Source: Gammaproteobacteria bacterium (lineage in GTDB: Bacteria; Pseudomonadota; Gammaproteobacteria; Steroidobacterales; GCA-2729495). Taken from it: a stretch of 64,000 nucleotides of DNA. Location of the stretch: the NCBI GenBank assembly GCA_020851975.1, contig JADZBS010000023.1, positions 33,294 to 97,293 of the forward strand. The letters are read 5' to 3'. The notes beneath the pieces are model-generated. The model did not search any database. It worked only from the letters and a program-made list of their open reading frames with translations, and was not told the DNA's origin. Shown in pieces: positions 1 through 9,478 of the stretch. A program made the position numbers and the translations under genes. Every line of letters begins with the position of its first letter. The first letter of the stretch is position 1.

Positions 1-3000
1 GGGGAGCGCCCTGGCAGACTTCTGTACGCCTTTCCGCCATTGCCTACGAAGCCAATGGCGGCACGGGACTGCAACTCGTGCATCGCTATACGCTCGCCTA
101 TCGTGCCGTCCGGATCGGTGCGGGTGACCGGCAGTTGCTCGCCAGCGTGACCCAGTGCGGGCCGAAGGACTGCCTGCCGCCAACCACCTTCGACTGGTAC
201 CCGACCACGGGCGAGCACGTCGTCGAGCAATCCAGCGGCCCGAACACCGCCAACGCACTGATCGGTGACTACAACGGCGACGGCGCCCTGGATCTGTTCG
301 GCCTGAACGGCGCCTACTGGAGTGTCTGGCCAAGCGATCCGCAGAATGGCGGCTATGGATCGCCCGTGTCGGTTGGTCGACGCGAAACCACCCAGCCCGA
401 TATTGCGGTCCCGTTCGACTACAACGGCGACGGCCTGACGGACCTGCTGATCGCCGGACCGAACGGAGTTGGGCTGGTCTACTTCGCGCCGACGGGCGAG
501 CCGGCTGCTCCCGGCCCTGGCTTCCCGTGGCGGTACCTCCCGGGACTGTCACCGGCCCTGATGGAAATCCAGCCCATGGACGTCGATGGGGACCACCTCG
601 ACGATCTCGTCTACCTGCGCAATGGCGCCGTGTACTTCCGGCGAAACCTCGGCGGCGACCTTGGTCCGGAGCAGGCAGGCGGCCTGCGCAGCGTGACCGC
701 ACCTTACACGCCCTTCCTGAACGGCAATGGGTACATCCAGCCTGCAGACTTCGACGGCGACGGCCGCATGGATCTGCTGGTTGCACGCTCCAAAGCGACA
801 GCGACCGGCGACTACCGCTGGGAGGCGTTCCTGTCCACCGGAACGCGCTTTGCAACCGATCCCATCGCGAGCTTCACCACGCAACCCTCCCCGCACAAGG
901 CCCTGGTCGCCGACCTCAACGGCGACGGTCTGAGCGATGTCCTGCGTTACTCCGGATCCGTGTGGCGTTCCTACCTGAGCCGTGGCACCGGCACCAGCTC
1001 GAACCCGGGCCTGGTGGATCAGAACTGTCCGGCAGCACCAACCATGGAAGGCACCCATCCGGTCGTGCTGGATTACGACGGTGATGGTCGCAGCGACCTG
1101 CTGACCGATTTCTCTGGAACCAACTGGTATGTCTACCCGTCGCGGGCCGGCTGCCTGGACCAGGGACGTCAATACGAAATCACCGCGCTATCCCAGGTCC
1201 GTTCCATGTTCAAGGTGGTGCTGCCGACCGACGTCGACGGCGACGGCAACATCGACCTGGCTGCCGGCGTTGACGACGGTTCCCAGACCAGCACCTGGTT
1301 CTCGGTGCGATACGAGCCCCGCAACGGGCTCTCTCACCTGTTCGAGCGGGCGGGCCTCCTGCACACCCTCACCGACGGCCTCGGTAACGAATCGCACTTC
1401 TCCTATGCCGCCTTGAGCGGGTGGAGCGGCTACTCCGCCACGGCACAAGCTCCGGCGGGAACCCGGCTGGTGCGCGGCGGGCCACTCGCCGTGGTCTCGA
1501 TCCACGGCGAGAGCAGCGGCATCGGTGACACCCTGACCTACACCGGTTTCTCCTATGCCAACGCCCTGTTCGACCGGCTGGGACGCGGCCTGCTCGGATT
1601 CGCCACGGTGCGTGTGAGCGACGGTACGACCCGCCTCACCACCGAGACCCGCTACCACCAGGTCTTCCCGTACATCGGCCGCGTGGACCAGGTGACGGTG
1701 CGCAACGGCAACCAGACCGTGTCGGTCTACGATCCCACCTGGTCGGCCGCGGTGACGAGCGTTCCGGACGCTGCCCGCGACGTGCATTTCGTGCGCCTGA
1801 CGGGGGACGTCGACGAGCGCTACGAAATCGATGCCGAAGGGCTCTATGCCGGCAATGTCGTGCGTCGCACCACACGCAGCCTGACCTGGGATCTGTCCCA
1901 CGGCGCCGTGGCGACCGAGCAGGTCGTCGTCACGGCACCCCAGGAAGGTGACATCCCCCACCGCACGACCCGCACCACGAGTTTCGACGACGGCGCAGGC
2001 GAGGAGGCCGGCTGCCTCGGTCTGCCCACGCAGGTCATTGTCACGCGTGACGTCGCCGGAAGCCTCAGCGAGTCGCGCACGACGCAGCGCTCCTGGAACA
2101 CCGCGACCTGCCAGCTCGCCAGCCAGGTGGATGGCCCGCCGGCCAGTGCGTCACAACAGCTGCGCGCAACCTACGCCTACGATGCCCAGGGACGCACCAC
2201 CACTGTCACGCTCCAGGACGCTGCCGGCCAGCTCCCACCCCGCCAGACGCGATACGAATACGCACCCGGCGATCCGCAACCGATCGCCGAGTCGGCACTC
2301 ATCACCGGGGAGAGCGACCTGACGGTCACCCACACCTGGCACCCTGGCCTCGGGCTGGTGACGGCACGCGTCAACCCGCAGGGGCGGCCCTCGAGCTGGA
2401 CCTACGACGACTTCGGGCGCCTGCTGCGCGAATCCCGCTCGCCCGGCAGCACGCAGTACAGCTATACCGCCTGCGGCCCCTGCTTCGCGCCCAACGCGCG
2501 CTACGCGGTGCGCCTCGTTCGCAGCGACGGGTCCTGGACCGAGAGCCAGCACGACAGCCACGGCCGGATCGTCGGGCGCAGCAGCGAGCTCCCGGATGGG
2601 CGCATCTCGCGACAATTGCTCGAATACGAAGCAACCGGCCGACTGGCGCGCCAGTCGACGCCCTTCGTGGATGGGGCCGCACAGGTCTACTGGACGACTT
2701 ACCAATACGATCGCCTCGGCCGCCCCAAGTCCATCGACCAACCGGCGAGCGAGGAAGTCCCGAACGGCGCCAGCTACAACTATGTCTACGCCGGCCTCGT
2801 CACCGTGCGGGGCAACCCGGAGGAGCACTTCACGATCCAGAGGCATGATGCCGAAGGCCGGCTGGTATTCGTGCGCGGCCCGCTGATGGATGACACGAAC
2901 TACGGGTATACGGCCTTCGGGCAGCTGCGTACCGTGACGGATCCGGCCGGCCATCGGCGCGAGTTGCACTACGACGAGCGCGGCCTGCTGGTGGAAAGCA

Positions 3001-5375
3001 TCGACCCTGACTCCGGCCGGCGTCGATTCGCCTACGATGCGTTCGGTGCCCTGGTCAGCCGCACCGATGGCGAGGCCACGACCGTCACCGCGACCTGGCA
3101 GTACGACCAGTTCGGCCGGCTCACACGCCGCACCGAACCCGAGGGTGTCACGAGCTTCACCTACTCGCCGGCGGCGGGCTCGGGTCGTGGCCTGCTGACC
3201 CTGGTGACCGCAGCCTCCGGCTTTCGCGAGGCCTACGTCTACGACACCAACTCGCGCCTGCAACAGATCACGACCACGATCGAGGGTGTCGCCTACCAGA
3301 CCGACTACGGCTACGACTCGGAGAACAATGTCCGCAGCATGATCTATCCGGCAACCGTCGGGTGGCGACCGCGCTTCCTCTTCGGCTATACGGCCGGCCA
3401 CCTCACCGCGGTCGTCCAGCAGGATATCGGCTTCACTCCCGTATCCTTGCTGATGGGAACCGACGCCAGCGGACGCCCGACGCGGCTCGCCTTTGCCGAT
3501 GGCGGCATCGTGGAAGAAGCGCGCTACGACGCGGCCAGCGGCCGGCTGCGTTCGATCCGCTCGGGCGTCCCCGACGCCCCGGGCAGCCTGCAGGACTACG
3601 CCTACACCTGGGACCGCGTCGGCAATCTCCTGTCGCGCGAGGATCTCGGTGCAAGCCCGCATCGCCGGGAGACATTCACGTACGACGCCGACAACCGACT
3701 CACACAGGTCACGCTCGACGGCACCGCCACCGTCACCGCGCGCTACACCATCGACGGCAACCTGCTCTCGCGATCGGATGTCGGCACGTATGCCTACACG
3801 GGGACGCAACCCCACGCCGTCACCCGCGTCAGCGGCGGCCCGGCGGGCACGCTCGATTTCGCCTACGACGCCAGCGGCCAGATGTCCGCCCGCAATGGCA
3901 GCGGCATCACCTGGACATCGTCGGGGCAGCCGACCCAGATCAGCGCCGGCAGCAACTTCACCCAGTTCGCCTATGGCCCGTCCGGCCAGCGGGTCCGCCA
4001 GCTGTCGCGCGCCGGCGGCGTGGCCCGCACGACGCACTATGTCGGGCCGCATTTCGAGGTGGAGATCGAAGGCGGAGTGCGGCGCTACCGCAGCACGGTG
4101 TTCGGCTATGGCAGGGCCCTGTACAGCCAGGTGGAAAGCTCGGCGGGCGGAATCGAGGCCTACTACGTGCTCCACGACCACCAGGGCAGCGTCGACCGCC
4201 TGGCGCGTTCCGCCGGCACGGGCACCGACGAGATCGCGCTCGGCTTCGACGCCTGGGGTCGGCGGCGTAATGCCGACTGGAGTGCCGATCCGGCCGGTGC
4301 CCGTTACGGAGATCGACACTGGACCGAGCGCGGTTACACCGGCCACGAGCACATCGATCCCGTACGCCTCGTTCACATGAACGGCCGCGTGCAGGATCCA
4401 CTCCTCGGCCGCATGCTGTCGCCCGACCCGGTTCTGGGCGCCCTGGAGCAGCCGCAGACGCAGAACGCCTACGGCTACGCTGCCAACAACCCGGTCACCT
4501 ACATCGATCCGAGCGGCTACTTCCTGGGACGCATCGGGAATTTCCTCCAACGCGGAGTCCGGCACCTCGGCTCGTTCGGGCGCCGTGTGATCCGCCGCTG
4601 GGGACGCCCGATCGTCGCCGCCGTGACCGCCTACTACACCGCTGGCGCGGTATCCTCCTGGGCGTATGCTGCGCAGGGGTCCAGCCTGACGGCGGCCACC
4701 ATCGGCAGCGCCCAGCTGACGAGCTACGTCGTCGGCGGCATGGCGGGTGGCGCTGTCGCCGGGGCCATTTCGACCGGTGAACTGCGCGGTGCCCTGGTCG
4801 GCGCGGTCACGGGGGCGGCCATGGGCGGCATCACCGGCTACTGGGGCGGCAGCTACAGTGCGGGACGCGTGCTCGCCGAGGCCAGTGTCGGTGGTGTTGC
4901 GGCGGAACTGAACGGTGGCGATTTCAGGCAGGGTTTCCTCACGAGCGGCAGCTTCTCGTCACTGACCTGGGCGGCAGTGGAGATGCGCGAGGCGATGATC
5001 GAGCAATCGATGCTTGATCCCAAGGGTCGAAACGCGGGTGGTGAAAGTGCTGGGTTCAGGGGCGATCGCTTCAAACTCGGTGGGTGCCGGTTCCCCTGCC
5101 AATCGAGCCCGCTTGGCGGGGCGCAAAGCGGACCAGGCAAGTTTCTAGGATTCAGCTATGACCCCGGTTCGTTCATCGACAGCCTGATTGAAACCTACGC
5201 CGGCCCGCACGACTTTCTGAATAGTCCGTTCTTCTACGACAGCGTGGGCAATAACGTAGGCCGGTCGTCCATTTTTGGTCTGATCAACGCGGGCAACGTG
5301 ATCGTCGCGACGCCATTCGCTGGCGCCTCCACCATCCCGTCCGTCGCTTATGATGGGTTCGCCCATGTGGACTGA
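1..5375 (+). CDS. FG-GAP / Rhs-repeat giant surface or toxin-delivery protein, 5' truncated by window edge
   Basis: The reading frame is open from base 3, so the true start lies before the window; about 1790 residues are visible. The first 430 residues carry about seven calcium-binding FG-GAP/VCBS-type repeats of the form DxDGDGxxD (e.g. DYNGDGALD, DFDGDGRMD, DYDGDGRSD), as in SpvB/TcdB-like N-terminal regions. The middle is a long run of YD/Rhs repeats (YDxxGRL pattern). An Rhs core follows near base 4360 (VRLVHMNGRVQDPLLGRMLS, then DP and NNPVTYIDPSGY). The roughly 285-residue tail has Gly/Ala-rich membrane-like stretches and ends in a segment containing GPHDFLNSPFFYDSVGN. Known Rhs and TcdB-like proteins wrap a variable C-terminal effector in a shell of YD repeats; the effector role here is inferred. 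From about 4980 on, base composition is visibly less GC-rich, as expected of an exchanged tip. Secretion route and target are unknown. Confidence 0.9.
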   Translation, partial: GAPWQTSVRLSAIAYEANGGTGLQLVHRYTLAYRAVRIGAGDRQLLASVTQCGPKDCLPPTTFDWYPTTGEHVVEQSSGPNTANALIGDYNGDGALDLFGLNGAYWSVWPSDPQNGGYGSPVSVGRRETTQPDIAVPFDYNGDGLTDLLIAGPNGVGLVYFAPTGEPAAPGPGFPWRYLPGLSPALMEIQPMDVDGDHLDDLVYLRNGAVYFRRNLGGDLGPEQAGGLRSVTAPYTPFLNGNGYIQPADFDGDGRMDLLVARSKATATGDYRWEAFLSTGTRFATDPIASFTTQPSPHKALVADLNGDGLSDVLRYSGSVWRSYLSRGTGTSSNPGLVDQNCPAAPTMEGTHPVVLDYDGDGRSDLLTDFSGTNWYVYPSRAGCLDQGRQYEITALSQVRSMFKVVLPTDVDGDGNIDLAAGVDDGSQTSTWFSVRYEPRNGLSHLFERAGLLHTLTDGLGNESHFSYAALSGWSGYSATAQAPAGTRLVRGGPLAVVSIHGESSGIGDTLTYTGFSYANALFDRLGRGLLGFATVRVSDGTTRLTTETRYHQVFPYIGRVDQVTVRNGNQTVSVYDPTWSAAVTSVPDAARDVHFVRLTGDVDERYEIDAEGLYAGNVVRRTTRSLTWDLSHGAVATEQVVVTAPQEGDIPHRTTRTTSFDDGAGEEAGCLGLPTQVIVTRDVAGSLSESRTTQRSWNTATCQLASQVDGPPASASQQLRATYAYDAQGRTTTVTLQDAAGQLPPRQTRYEYAPGDPQPIAESALITGESDLTVTHTWHPGLGLVTARVNPQGRPSSWTYDDFGRLLRESRSPGSTQYSYTACGPCFAPNARYAVRLVRSDGSWTESQHDSHGRIVGRSSELPDGRISRQLLEYEATGRLARQSTPFVDGAAQVYWTTYQYDRLGRPKSIDQPASEEVPNGASYNYVYAGLVTVRGNPEEHFTIQRHDAEGRLVFVRGPLMDDTNYGYTAFGQLRTVTDPAGHRRELHYDERGLLVESIDPDSGRRRFAYDAFGALVSRTDGEATTVTATWQYDQFGRLTRRTEPEGVTSFTYSPAAGSGRGLLTLVTAASGFREAYVYDTNSRLQQITTTIEGVAYQTDYGYDSENNVRSMIYPATVGWRPRFLFGYTAGHLTAVVQQDIGFTPVSLLMGTDASGRPTRLAFADGGIVEEARYDAASGRLRSIRSGVPDAPGSLQDYAYTWDRVGNLLSREDLGASPHRRETFTYDADNRLTQVTLDGTATVTARYTIDGNLLSRSDVGTYAYTGTQPHAVTRVSGGPAGTLDFAYDASGQMSARNGSGITWTSSGQPTQISAGSNFTQFAYGPSGQRVRQLSRAGGVARTTHYVGPHFEVEIEGGVRRYRSTVFGYGRALYSQVESSAGGIEAYYVLHDHQGSVDRLARSAGTGTDEIALGFDAWGRRRNADWSADPAGARYGDRHWTERGYTGHEHIDPVRLVHMNGRVQDPLLGRMLSPDPVLGALEQPQTQNAYGYAANNPVTYIDPSGYFLGRIGNFLQRGVRHLGSFGRRVIRRWGRPIVAAVTAYYTAGAVSSWAYAAQGSSLTAATIGSAQLTSYVVGGMAGGAVAGAISTGELRGALVGAVTGAAMGGITGYWGGSYSAGRVLAEASVGGVAAELNGGDFRQGFLTSGSFSSLTWAAVEMREAMIEQSMLDPKGRNAGGESAGFRGDRFKLGGCRFPCQSSPLGGAQSGPGKFLGFSYDPGSFIDSLIETYAGPHDFLNSPFFYDSVGNNVGRSSIFGLINAGNVIVATPFAGASTIPSVAYDGFAHVD

Positions 5376-5423
5376 CGGTGATACCGCCTTGGTGCGTGTA
5401 ATGCTGCCCGACGCGCGCACACC

Positions 5424-6089
5424 ATGACAGCCATCGATTGTCTAGGTGCTCGAAACAACGTGATCAGACATAGCGCTGCTCCTGACGCTGGTTGCCCTCC
5501 AACCCCCGGTTCGTCACAGGGAACGCTACTACTCATCGTGATTGCTACAGTTGGACTGGTTGCCTGCGTCCCGATGCGCTTTTCGGGTTATCGCCCGACG
5601 GGGCCCGGTGAGCTGGAGGGCGGTTACTGCATCGCCGGTATCCGGGACTGGCTCAACATGCCGGCGCCCGGCGGTGTCGAAATCCACATGCGGGCGACGG
5701 CGCTCGAGCCCGAGCATGTCGTCGTGCTGACCACCTATCTGATCGTTCCGAACGGCAGGGCCGTCCGGCTGCTGGCAGACACACTCGCGGTGACAACCGC
5801 CGATACCGGGCATGCCGAGCAGTTCCCGATCACGCGGATCACGGCAGGTGGGCCGATCGAGCTCGAAGCGCTGGCAACGATGACCGGGTCACCTAATGAA
5901 GCACGAAACTATTTTTCGATACTACTCACGCCTCGCGGACCAGGTTCTGACTTCCGGTCCCCGATCGTGGCGGTACCACGCTTCACCGTCCAGCTCCCGG
6001 CGATGATGATCGACGGTGAGGAGTTTCAGCCCGGACCGGTGGCATTCGAGACGTATCGTGAATGGGGCATGTACTACTGCGTCCAGTGA
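5424..6089 (+). CDS. Putative lipoprotein of unknown function downstream of Rhs gene
   Basis: I do not recognise a family. The protein has a hydrophobic segment followed by Cys (LLLIVIATVGLVAC), which looks like a lipoprotein signal, so it is probably membrane-anchored in the periplasm or outer membrane. The 30 or so residues before that segment are unusual for a signal peptide, so translation may begin later; an in-frame GTG at 5460 is one option. The mature part is about 170 residues, with no repeats or recognisable catalytic motif, and ends EWGMYYCVQ. It starts 48 bases after the Rhs stop and overlaps the next small lipoprotein gene, so the three are probably co-transcribed. Genes in this position behind Rhs tips are often immunity or accessory proteins. 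That is context only, not evidence of function. Confidence 0.6.
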   Translation: MTAIDCLGARNNVIRHSAAPDAGCPPTPGSSQGTLLLIVIATVGLVACVPMRFSGYRPTGPGELEGGYCIAGIRDWLNMPAPGGVEIHMRATALEPEHVVVLTTYLIVPNGRAVRLLADTLAVTTADTGHAEQFPITRITAGGPIELEALATMTGSPNEARNYFSILLTPRGPGSDFRSPIVAVPRFTVQLPAMMIDGEEFQPGPVAFETYREWGMYYCVQ

Positions 6090-6444
6090 TGGCCGGCTGA
6101 GACCTGCCGGGTTCACTGCGATCATCGCCGCACTGGCGGCAGTGTCGCTGCTCGCTGGATGCGCCAGCCCCAAGTATCGTCGCGCAGATTTCGCCCGTGA
6201 CCGCGAGCGGTGCGTCGGCCGTACGTTTGGCGATCCGGCGAGCTGGTGGTGCGGCTGGGACCATGCCGTGGACAGCCAGGCCATCGACACGCTGATGGAG
6301 GAATACACCATCGCACCACCTGGCATGGGCGAATGCCGATGGATCTACCGTGTCGATCGTGTGCAGCGGGTTGTAACTGGCTGGCGCTATGCAGCCGGAC
6401 GAGACGATTGCAAGACCGCCATCGACTGGCTTGGAGCCTGGTAA
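6058..6444 (+). CDS. Small putative lipoprotein, unknown function
   Basis: A GTG at 6058 gives a protein of about 128 residues with a good lipoprotein signal (IIAALAAVSLLAGC, Cys being the lipidated residue). It overlaps the end of the preceding gene by 32 bases in another frame, which suggests translational coupling. The mature part is short and holds several Cys and Trp residues (RERCVGRTF, WWCGWDHAV, GMGECRWIY, RDDCKTAIDW), so disulfide bonds in the periplasm are likely. The frame stays open upstream to 6016, but the signal peptide argues for the later start. No family is recognised. A role as partner or immunity protein of the Rhs protein is possible but unproven. Confidence 0.55.
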   Translation: MNGACTTASSDGRLRPAGFTAIIAALAAVSLLAGCASPKYRRADFARDRERCVGRTFGDPASWWCGWDHAVDSQAIDTLMEEYTIAPPGMGECRWIYRVDRVQRVVTGWRYAAGRDDCKTAIDWLGAW

Positions 6445-6476
6445 CCTCCTGACAACCCGGTCTCGAGCGCGAAACG

Positions 6477-6899
6477 CTATCCCATCCGGCCCACCGCCCA
6501 CTCGATCACCGCCTTCACCCGGGGCGCCGCCAGGCGGCGGGCCTCGGCGAGCGAGAGCCAGCGGATCTCGGCGTGCTCGGGACGACCGGTCTCGGGATTG
6601 GGCAGGATGGCGACATCGCTGCGGGCGGTGCGGGCGAGGTAATAGCGGGCCGTCTTGCCACGGCTGTAGGGGCCGCTCTCGAAAAATTCGTCGCCCCAGG
6701 GGAAGGTCAGGTCGTCGAGGGTGGTCTCTTCCTGGACCTCGCGAAGGGCAGCCTGCCGCGGATCCTCGCCGTTCTCGAGCAGCCCCTTGGGGAAATCCCA
6801 GTGGCCGAAGGACCGCAGCATGAGCAGGCGCGGCCCGGCCGTCGAATCACGCACGACGACCGCCCCGCACGACAGGACCTTGCGCTGCCTCCGCCCCAT
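6477..6899 (-). CDS. NUDIX hydrolase (Ap4A-hydrolase-like)
   Basis: This protein of about 140 residues has a NUDIX box at roughly residues 38-60: GLLENGEDPRQAALREVQEE followed by TT. It fits GX5EX7REUXEE, except that the Gly after EE-x is Thr. The flanking HWDFPKG and late RWLSLAEA segments resemble bacterial and eukaryotic diadenosine tetraphosphate hydrolases. The family cleaves nucleoside diphosphates linked to another moiety using a divalent metal held by the REUXEE glutamates; the exact substrate cannot be read from sequence. The ATG at 6899 is preferred over an in-frame TTG at 6908. A TATACT hexamer lies about 12 bases upstream, so the transcript may have a very short leader. It converges with the lipoprotein genes and stands alone. 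Confidence 0.8.
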   Translation of the reverse strand: MGRRQRKVLSCGAVVVRDSTAGPRLLMLRSFGHWDFPKGLLENGEDPRQAALREVQEETTLDDLTFPWGDEFFESGPYSRGKTARYYLARTARSDVAILPNPETGRPEHAEIRWLSLAEARRLAAPRVKAVIEWAVGRMG

Positions 6900-6961
6900 G
6901 GGCCGCAAGTATAGCGACCGGATTCACCGGAACGGAAGGTTTTTCTCCATAAATCAGCAAC

Positions 6962-6979
6962 TTGGGAAAATTTTCCCAA
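6962..6979. promoter_or_regulatory. 18-bp perfect palindrome between ybbP stop and NUDIX gene
   Basis: TTGGGAAAATTTTCCCAA is self-complementary over its full length. It sits 6 bases beyond the ybbP stop and about 63 bases upstream of the NUDIX start, both on the minus strand. It has no loop and no following T-run, so it is a poor intrinsic terminator and a better candidate for a dimeric regulator's operator. It stands out as AT-rich in a GC-rich region. The binding protein is unknown. Confidence 0.4.
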
Positions 6980-6985
6980 ATGCTC

Positions 6986-9478
6986 TCAGGTGTCGCGTAA
7001 CACCGTCACCGGCGGCTCGTTCACGGCTTTGCGGGTGGCGAGGGTGCCGGTGAGGCCCACCAGCACACAACCGGCGAGGAGCCCTGCTGGCCACAGCCAG
7101 GGACTGATGCGGAAGTCGAGGTCGAACACGCGCTCCGCGAGGACCAGCCCGATCGCCGTGGCACCGACCGCGGCCAGCACGCCAGCAAGGCCGCCGAGCG
7201 TGACGAACTCCGCGGCGACACCCTTCAGGATCGTGCGCCGGTCGGCACCGAGGGCGTGCAGGATGGCACTCTCGAAACGGCGTTCGTCGCGTGTCACCTG
7301 CACCGCCGCGAGCAGCACCATGACACCGGCGAGAAGCGTGAACAGGAAGACATACTGCACAGCGGCCGAGGCGCGATCCACGACCAGGCGCACCTGCGAG
7401 AGGATGGCCTCGAGGTCGAACACGGTGACACCGGGGAACTCGCGCACCAGCCGGTTCAGGAGCCGGCGCTTTTCGGGCGCAACATGGAAGCTCGCGATGT
7501 AGGTCTGCGGCAGCTCCGCGGCCAGGCCGGGCGAGAGCATGAGATAGAAATTCGGCGCGAAGGAATCCCACTCGACGTGCCGGATGCTGGTGACCGGGGC
7601 GGTGAACTCCTCGCCGCCGACGTTGAAGGTCATGGTGTCGCCGACCTGTACGCCGAGGCCACGTGCCACGCCCTCCTCGAGCGACATCTGTGGCGCGCCG
7701 CGATAATCGGTGCCCCACCAGGCACCCGCCCGCAGTTCGTTGCTCGCCGGCAGATCGGCCGCCCAGGTGATGTTCTGCTCGCGGCGGATGAAGTTCACGC
7801 CCTGCGGGTCGGTGATGCCGAGATCCTGCACCGGCCGCCCGCCGATGGCGACGAGCCGGCCGCGGATGAACGGCAGCCAGGTCGGCCGTCCGCCGATCTC
7901 CGTCTCGATGAAGCGGCGCATCTCCGGCCAGGTAGGCGGATCGATGTTGATCAGGAAGTAGTTCGGCGCATCCGGCGGGATGGTACGCCGCCAGGCGGTG
8001 AGCAGGTCGTTGCGTACCACGGTCAGCAGCAACAGGACCATCAGCCCGAGGCCGAAGCCGACGATCTGGACCACGCTTTCCCCGCCGCGGCGGGAGATGT
8101 TGGCGAGCCCGTAACGCCAGGCCACGCCGGCTGCGCCCCGAAAGCGCGCCGCGAGCCGCACCAGGCCGAAGCCGGTGAGACCGGCTGCCAGCGACAGCAC
8201 CAGCAACCCGCCGACGATGATGCCGACCAGCGTCAGGTCGCGGACGATGGCATAGATCATGCCGACCAGCGCCCCGACTGCGATGACGTGGGTAAGACCG
8301 GAGGCGAGCGCCGGCGGCGGCAGGTCGTGGCGCAGCACGCGCAGGGGCGTCGTGCGTTTCAGCACCCAGAGGTGCGGCAGCGCGAAACCGAGTACGACGG
8401 TGGCCGCGGTGAGCGCACCCAGCCAGGCTGGCGCGAATGCCGGCGCAGGAAGGTCCACCTGCAGCAACCCGGCGGAAAGACGGGCGAGCACGCCCTGCGC
8501 GCCAAAGCCGAGGATCGAGCCAACGAGAGACGTGCCGGCGATGATGGCTGCAAGTTGCACCAGCGAACTGCGCTCGATGAAGGCCTGTGTGGCGCCGAGG
8601 CTCTTCATGAGGGCAACTGCATCGAGATGGCGCAGCGCATGGAGTCGCGCCGCCATCCCCGTTGCCACGGCCGCCAGCACCACGGTCACCAGCGAAGCCA
8701 GGGTCAGGAAGCGCTGCGCACGTTCGATGGCCGCGTTGATCTGCTCGCCGGCGTCTTCCTGGTCGCGGATCACGGCCTCGGAATCGAGCCGGGGCGCGGC
8801 CCACTCGCGGAATGCCGCCAGCGCAGCCTCGTCCCCGGCGTACAACTGGCGGAAGGTCACGCGGCTGCCCGGACGCACCACGTCCATCGTGGCGACGTCG
8901 GCGATGTTCACCAGCAGCGACGGGGCAAGGTTGGCGAAGCCCGGATTCTGGTCCGGCTGGTATTCGAGCACGCGTGTGATGCGCAGCGTGCGTGCACCGA
9001 CCAGCACCTCGGTGCCAACGTCGACGCCGAGCTTGCCGAGCAGGCCGGGTTCCGCCCACGCCTCGCCGGGCGCCGGCACGTCGCTCACCACGGCCGCGGT
9101 CCCGAACATCTGCAGCGAAGTGCGGATCTCGCCGCGCAGCGGGTAGCCCGTCGAAACCCCCTCGATGGTGGCGAGCGAACTCAGATCCTCGCCGGCGAGG
9201 ACCACGCTCGGAAACGCCATCGCCTCCGCGGTACGCAGGCCAAGCAGGCGGGCTTGCCCGAGAAAATCGGCATCCACCGGCACGGGCGAGCGGATGACCA
9301 GGTCGGCGGCGAGCACGGCGCTCGCCTGCTGGCGGATGGCACGGGCAACCCGATCGGTGAAAAAGCCGACCACCGTGATGGCTGCCACCGCCAGGACGAT
9401 CGCCGCCATCAGCACGGTGAGTTCGCCGGCACGCAGGTCGCGCACGAGCGAGCGCAACGCCCAGGTGACCGTCTTCAT
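6986..9478 (-). CDS. ybbP: ABC transporter permease, FtsX/MacB superfamily (YbbP-like)
   Basis: This 830-residue inner-membrane protein begins MKTVTWALRSLVRDLRAGEL. It has an N-terminal membrane anchor, a large periplasmic domain and two FtsX-type four-helix blocks (one around residues 260-470, one near the C-terminus), the duplicated layout of the E. coli YbbP family (about 800 residues). The chosen ATG overlaps the stop of the ATPase gene by four bases (ATGA), so the two are translationally coupled. The frame stays open further upstream but only runs through the ATPase gene. Type VII ABC proteins of this kind move lipids, lipoproteins or peptides by mechanotransmission. The YbbA-YbbP substrate is not established. 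Confidence 0.9.
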   Translation of the reverse strand: MKTVTWALRSLVRDLRAGELTVLMAAIVLAVAAITVVGFFTDRVARAIRQQASAVLAADLVIRSPVPVDADFLGQARLLGLRTAEAMAFPSVVLAGEDLSSLATIEGVSTGYPLRGEIRTSLQMFGTAAVVSDVPAPGEAWAEPGLLGKLGVDVGTEVLVGARTLRITRVLEYQPDQNPGFANLAPSLLVNIADVATMDVVRPGSRVTFRQLYAGDEAALAAFREWAAPRLDSEAVIRDQEDAGEQINAAIERAQRFLTLASLVTVVLAAVATGMAARLHALRHLDAVALMKSLGATQAFIERSSLVQLAAIIAGTSLVGSILGFGAQGVLARLSAGLLQVDLPAPAFAPAWLGALTAATVVLGFALPHLWVLKRTTPLRVLRHDLPPPALASGLTHVIAVGALVGMIYAIVRDLTLVGIIVGGLLVLSLAAGLTGFGLVRLAARFRGAAGVAWRYGLANISRRGGESVVQIVGFGLGLMVLLLLTVVRNDLLTAWRRTIPPDAPNYFLINIDPPTWPEMRRFIETEIGGRPTWLPFIRGRLVAIGGRPVQDLGITDPQGVNFIRREQNITWAADLPASNELRAGAWWGTDYRGAPQMSLEEGVARGLGVQVGDTMTFNVGGEEFTAPVTSIRHVEWDSFAPNFYLMLSPGLAAELPQTYIASFHVAPEKRRLLNRLVREFPGVTVFDLEAILSQVRLVVDRASAAVQYVFLFTLLAGVMVLLAAVQVTRDERRFESAILHALGADRRTILKGVAAEFVTLGGLAGVLAAVGATAIGLVLAERVFDLDFRISPWLWPAGLLAGCVLVGLTGTLATRKAVNEPPVTVLRDT

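Noticed and set aside
78..4440. CRISPR-like or tandem DNA repeat in the Rhs region
   Set aside because: The periodicity is at protein level (FG-GAP and YD repeats); the DNA is too diverged for direct repeats, and spacers are absent.
2151..4565. 804-codon open frame antisense to the Rhs gene
   Set aside because: High-GC antisense shadow: repeats of Asp/Gly/Tyr codons on the sense strand give a stop-free opposite strand. No recognisable domain; composition is Arg/Ala/Val noise.
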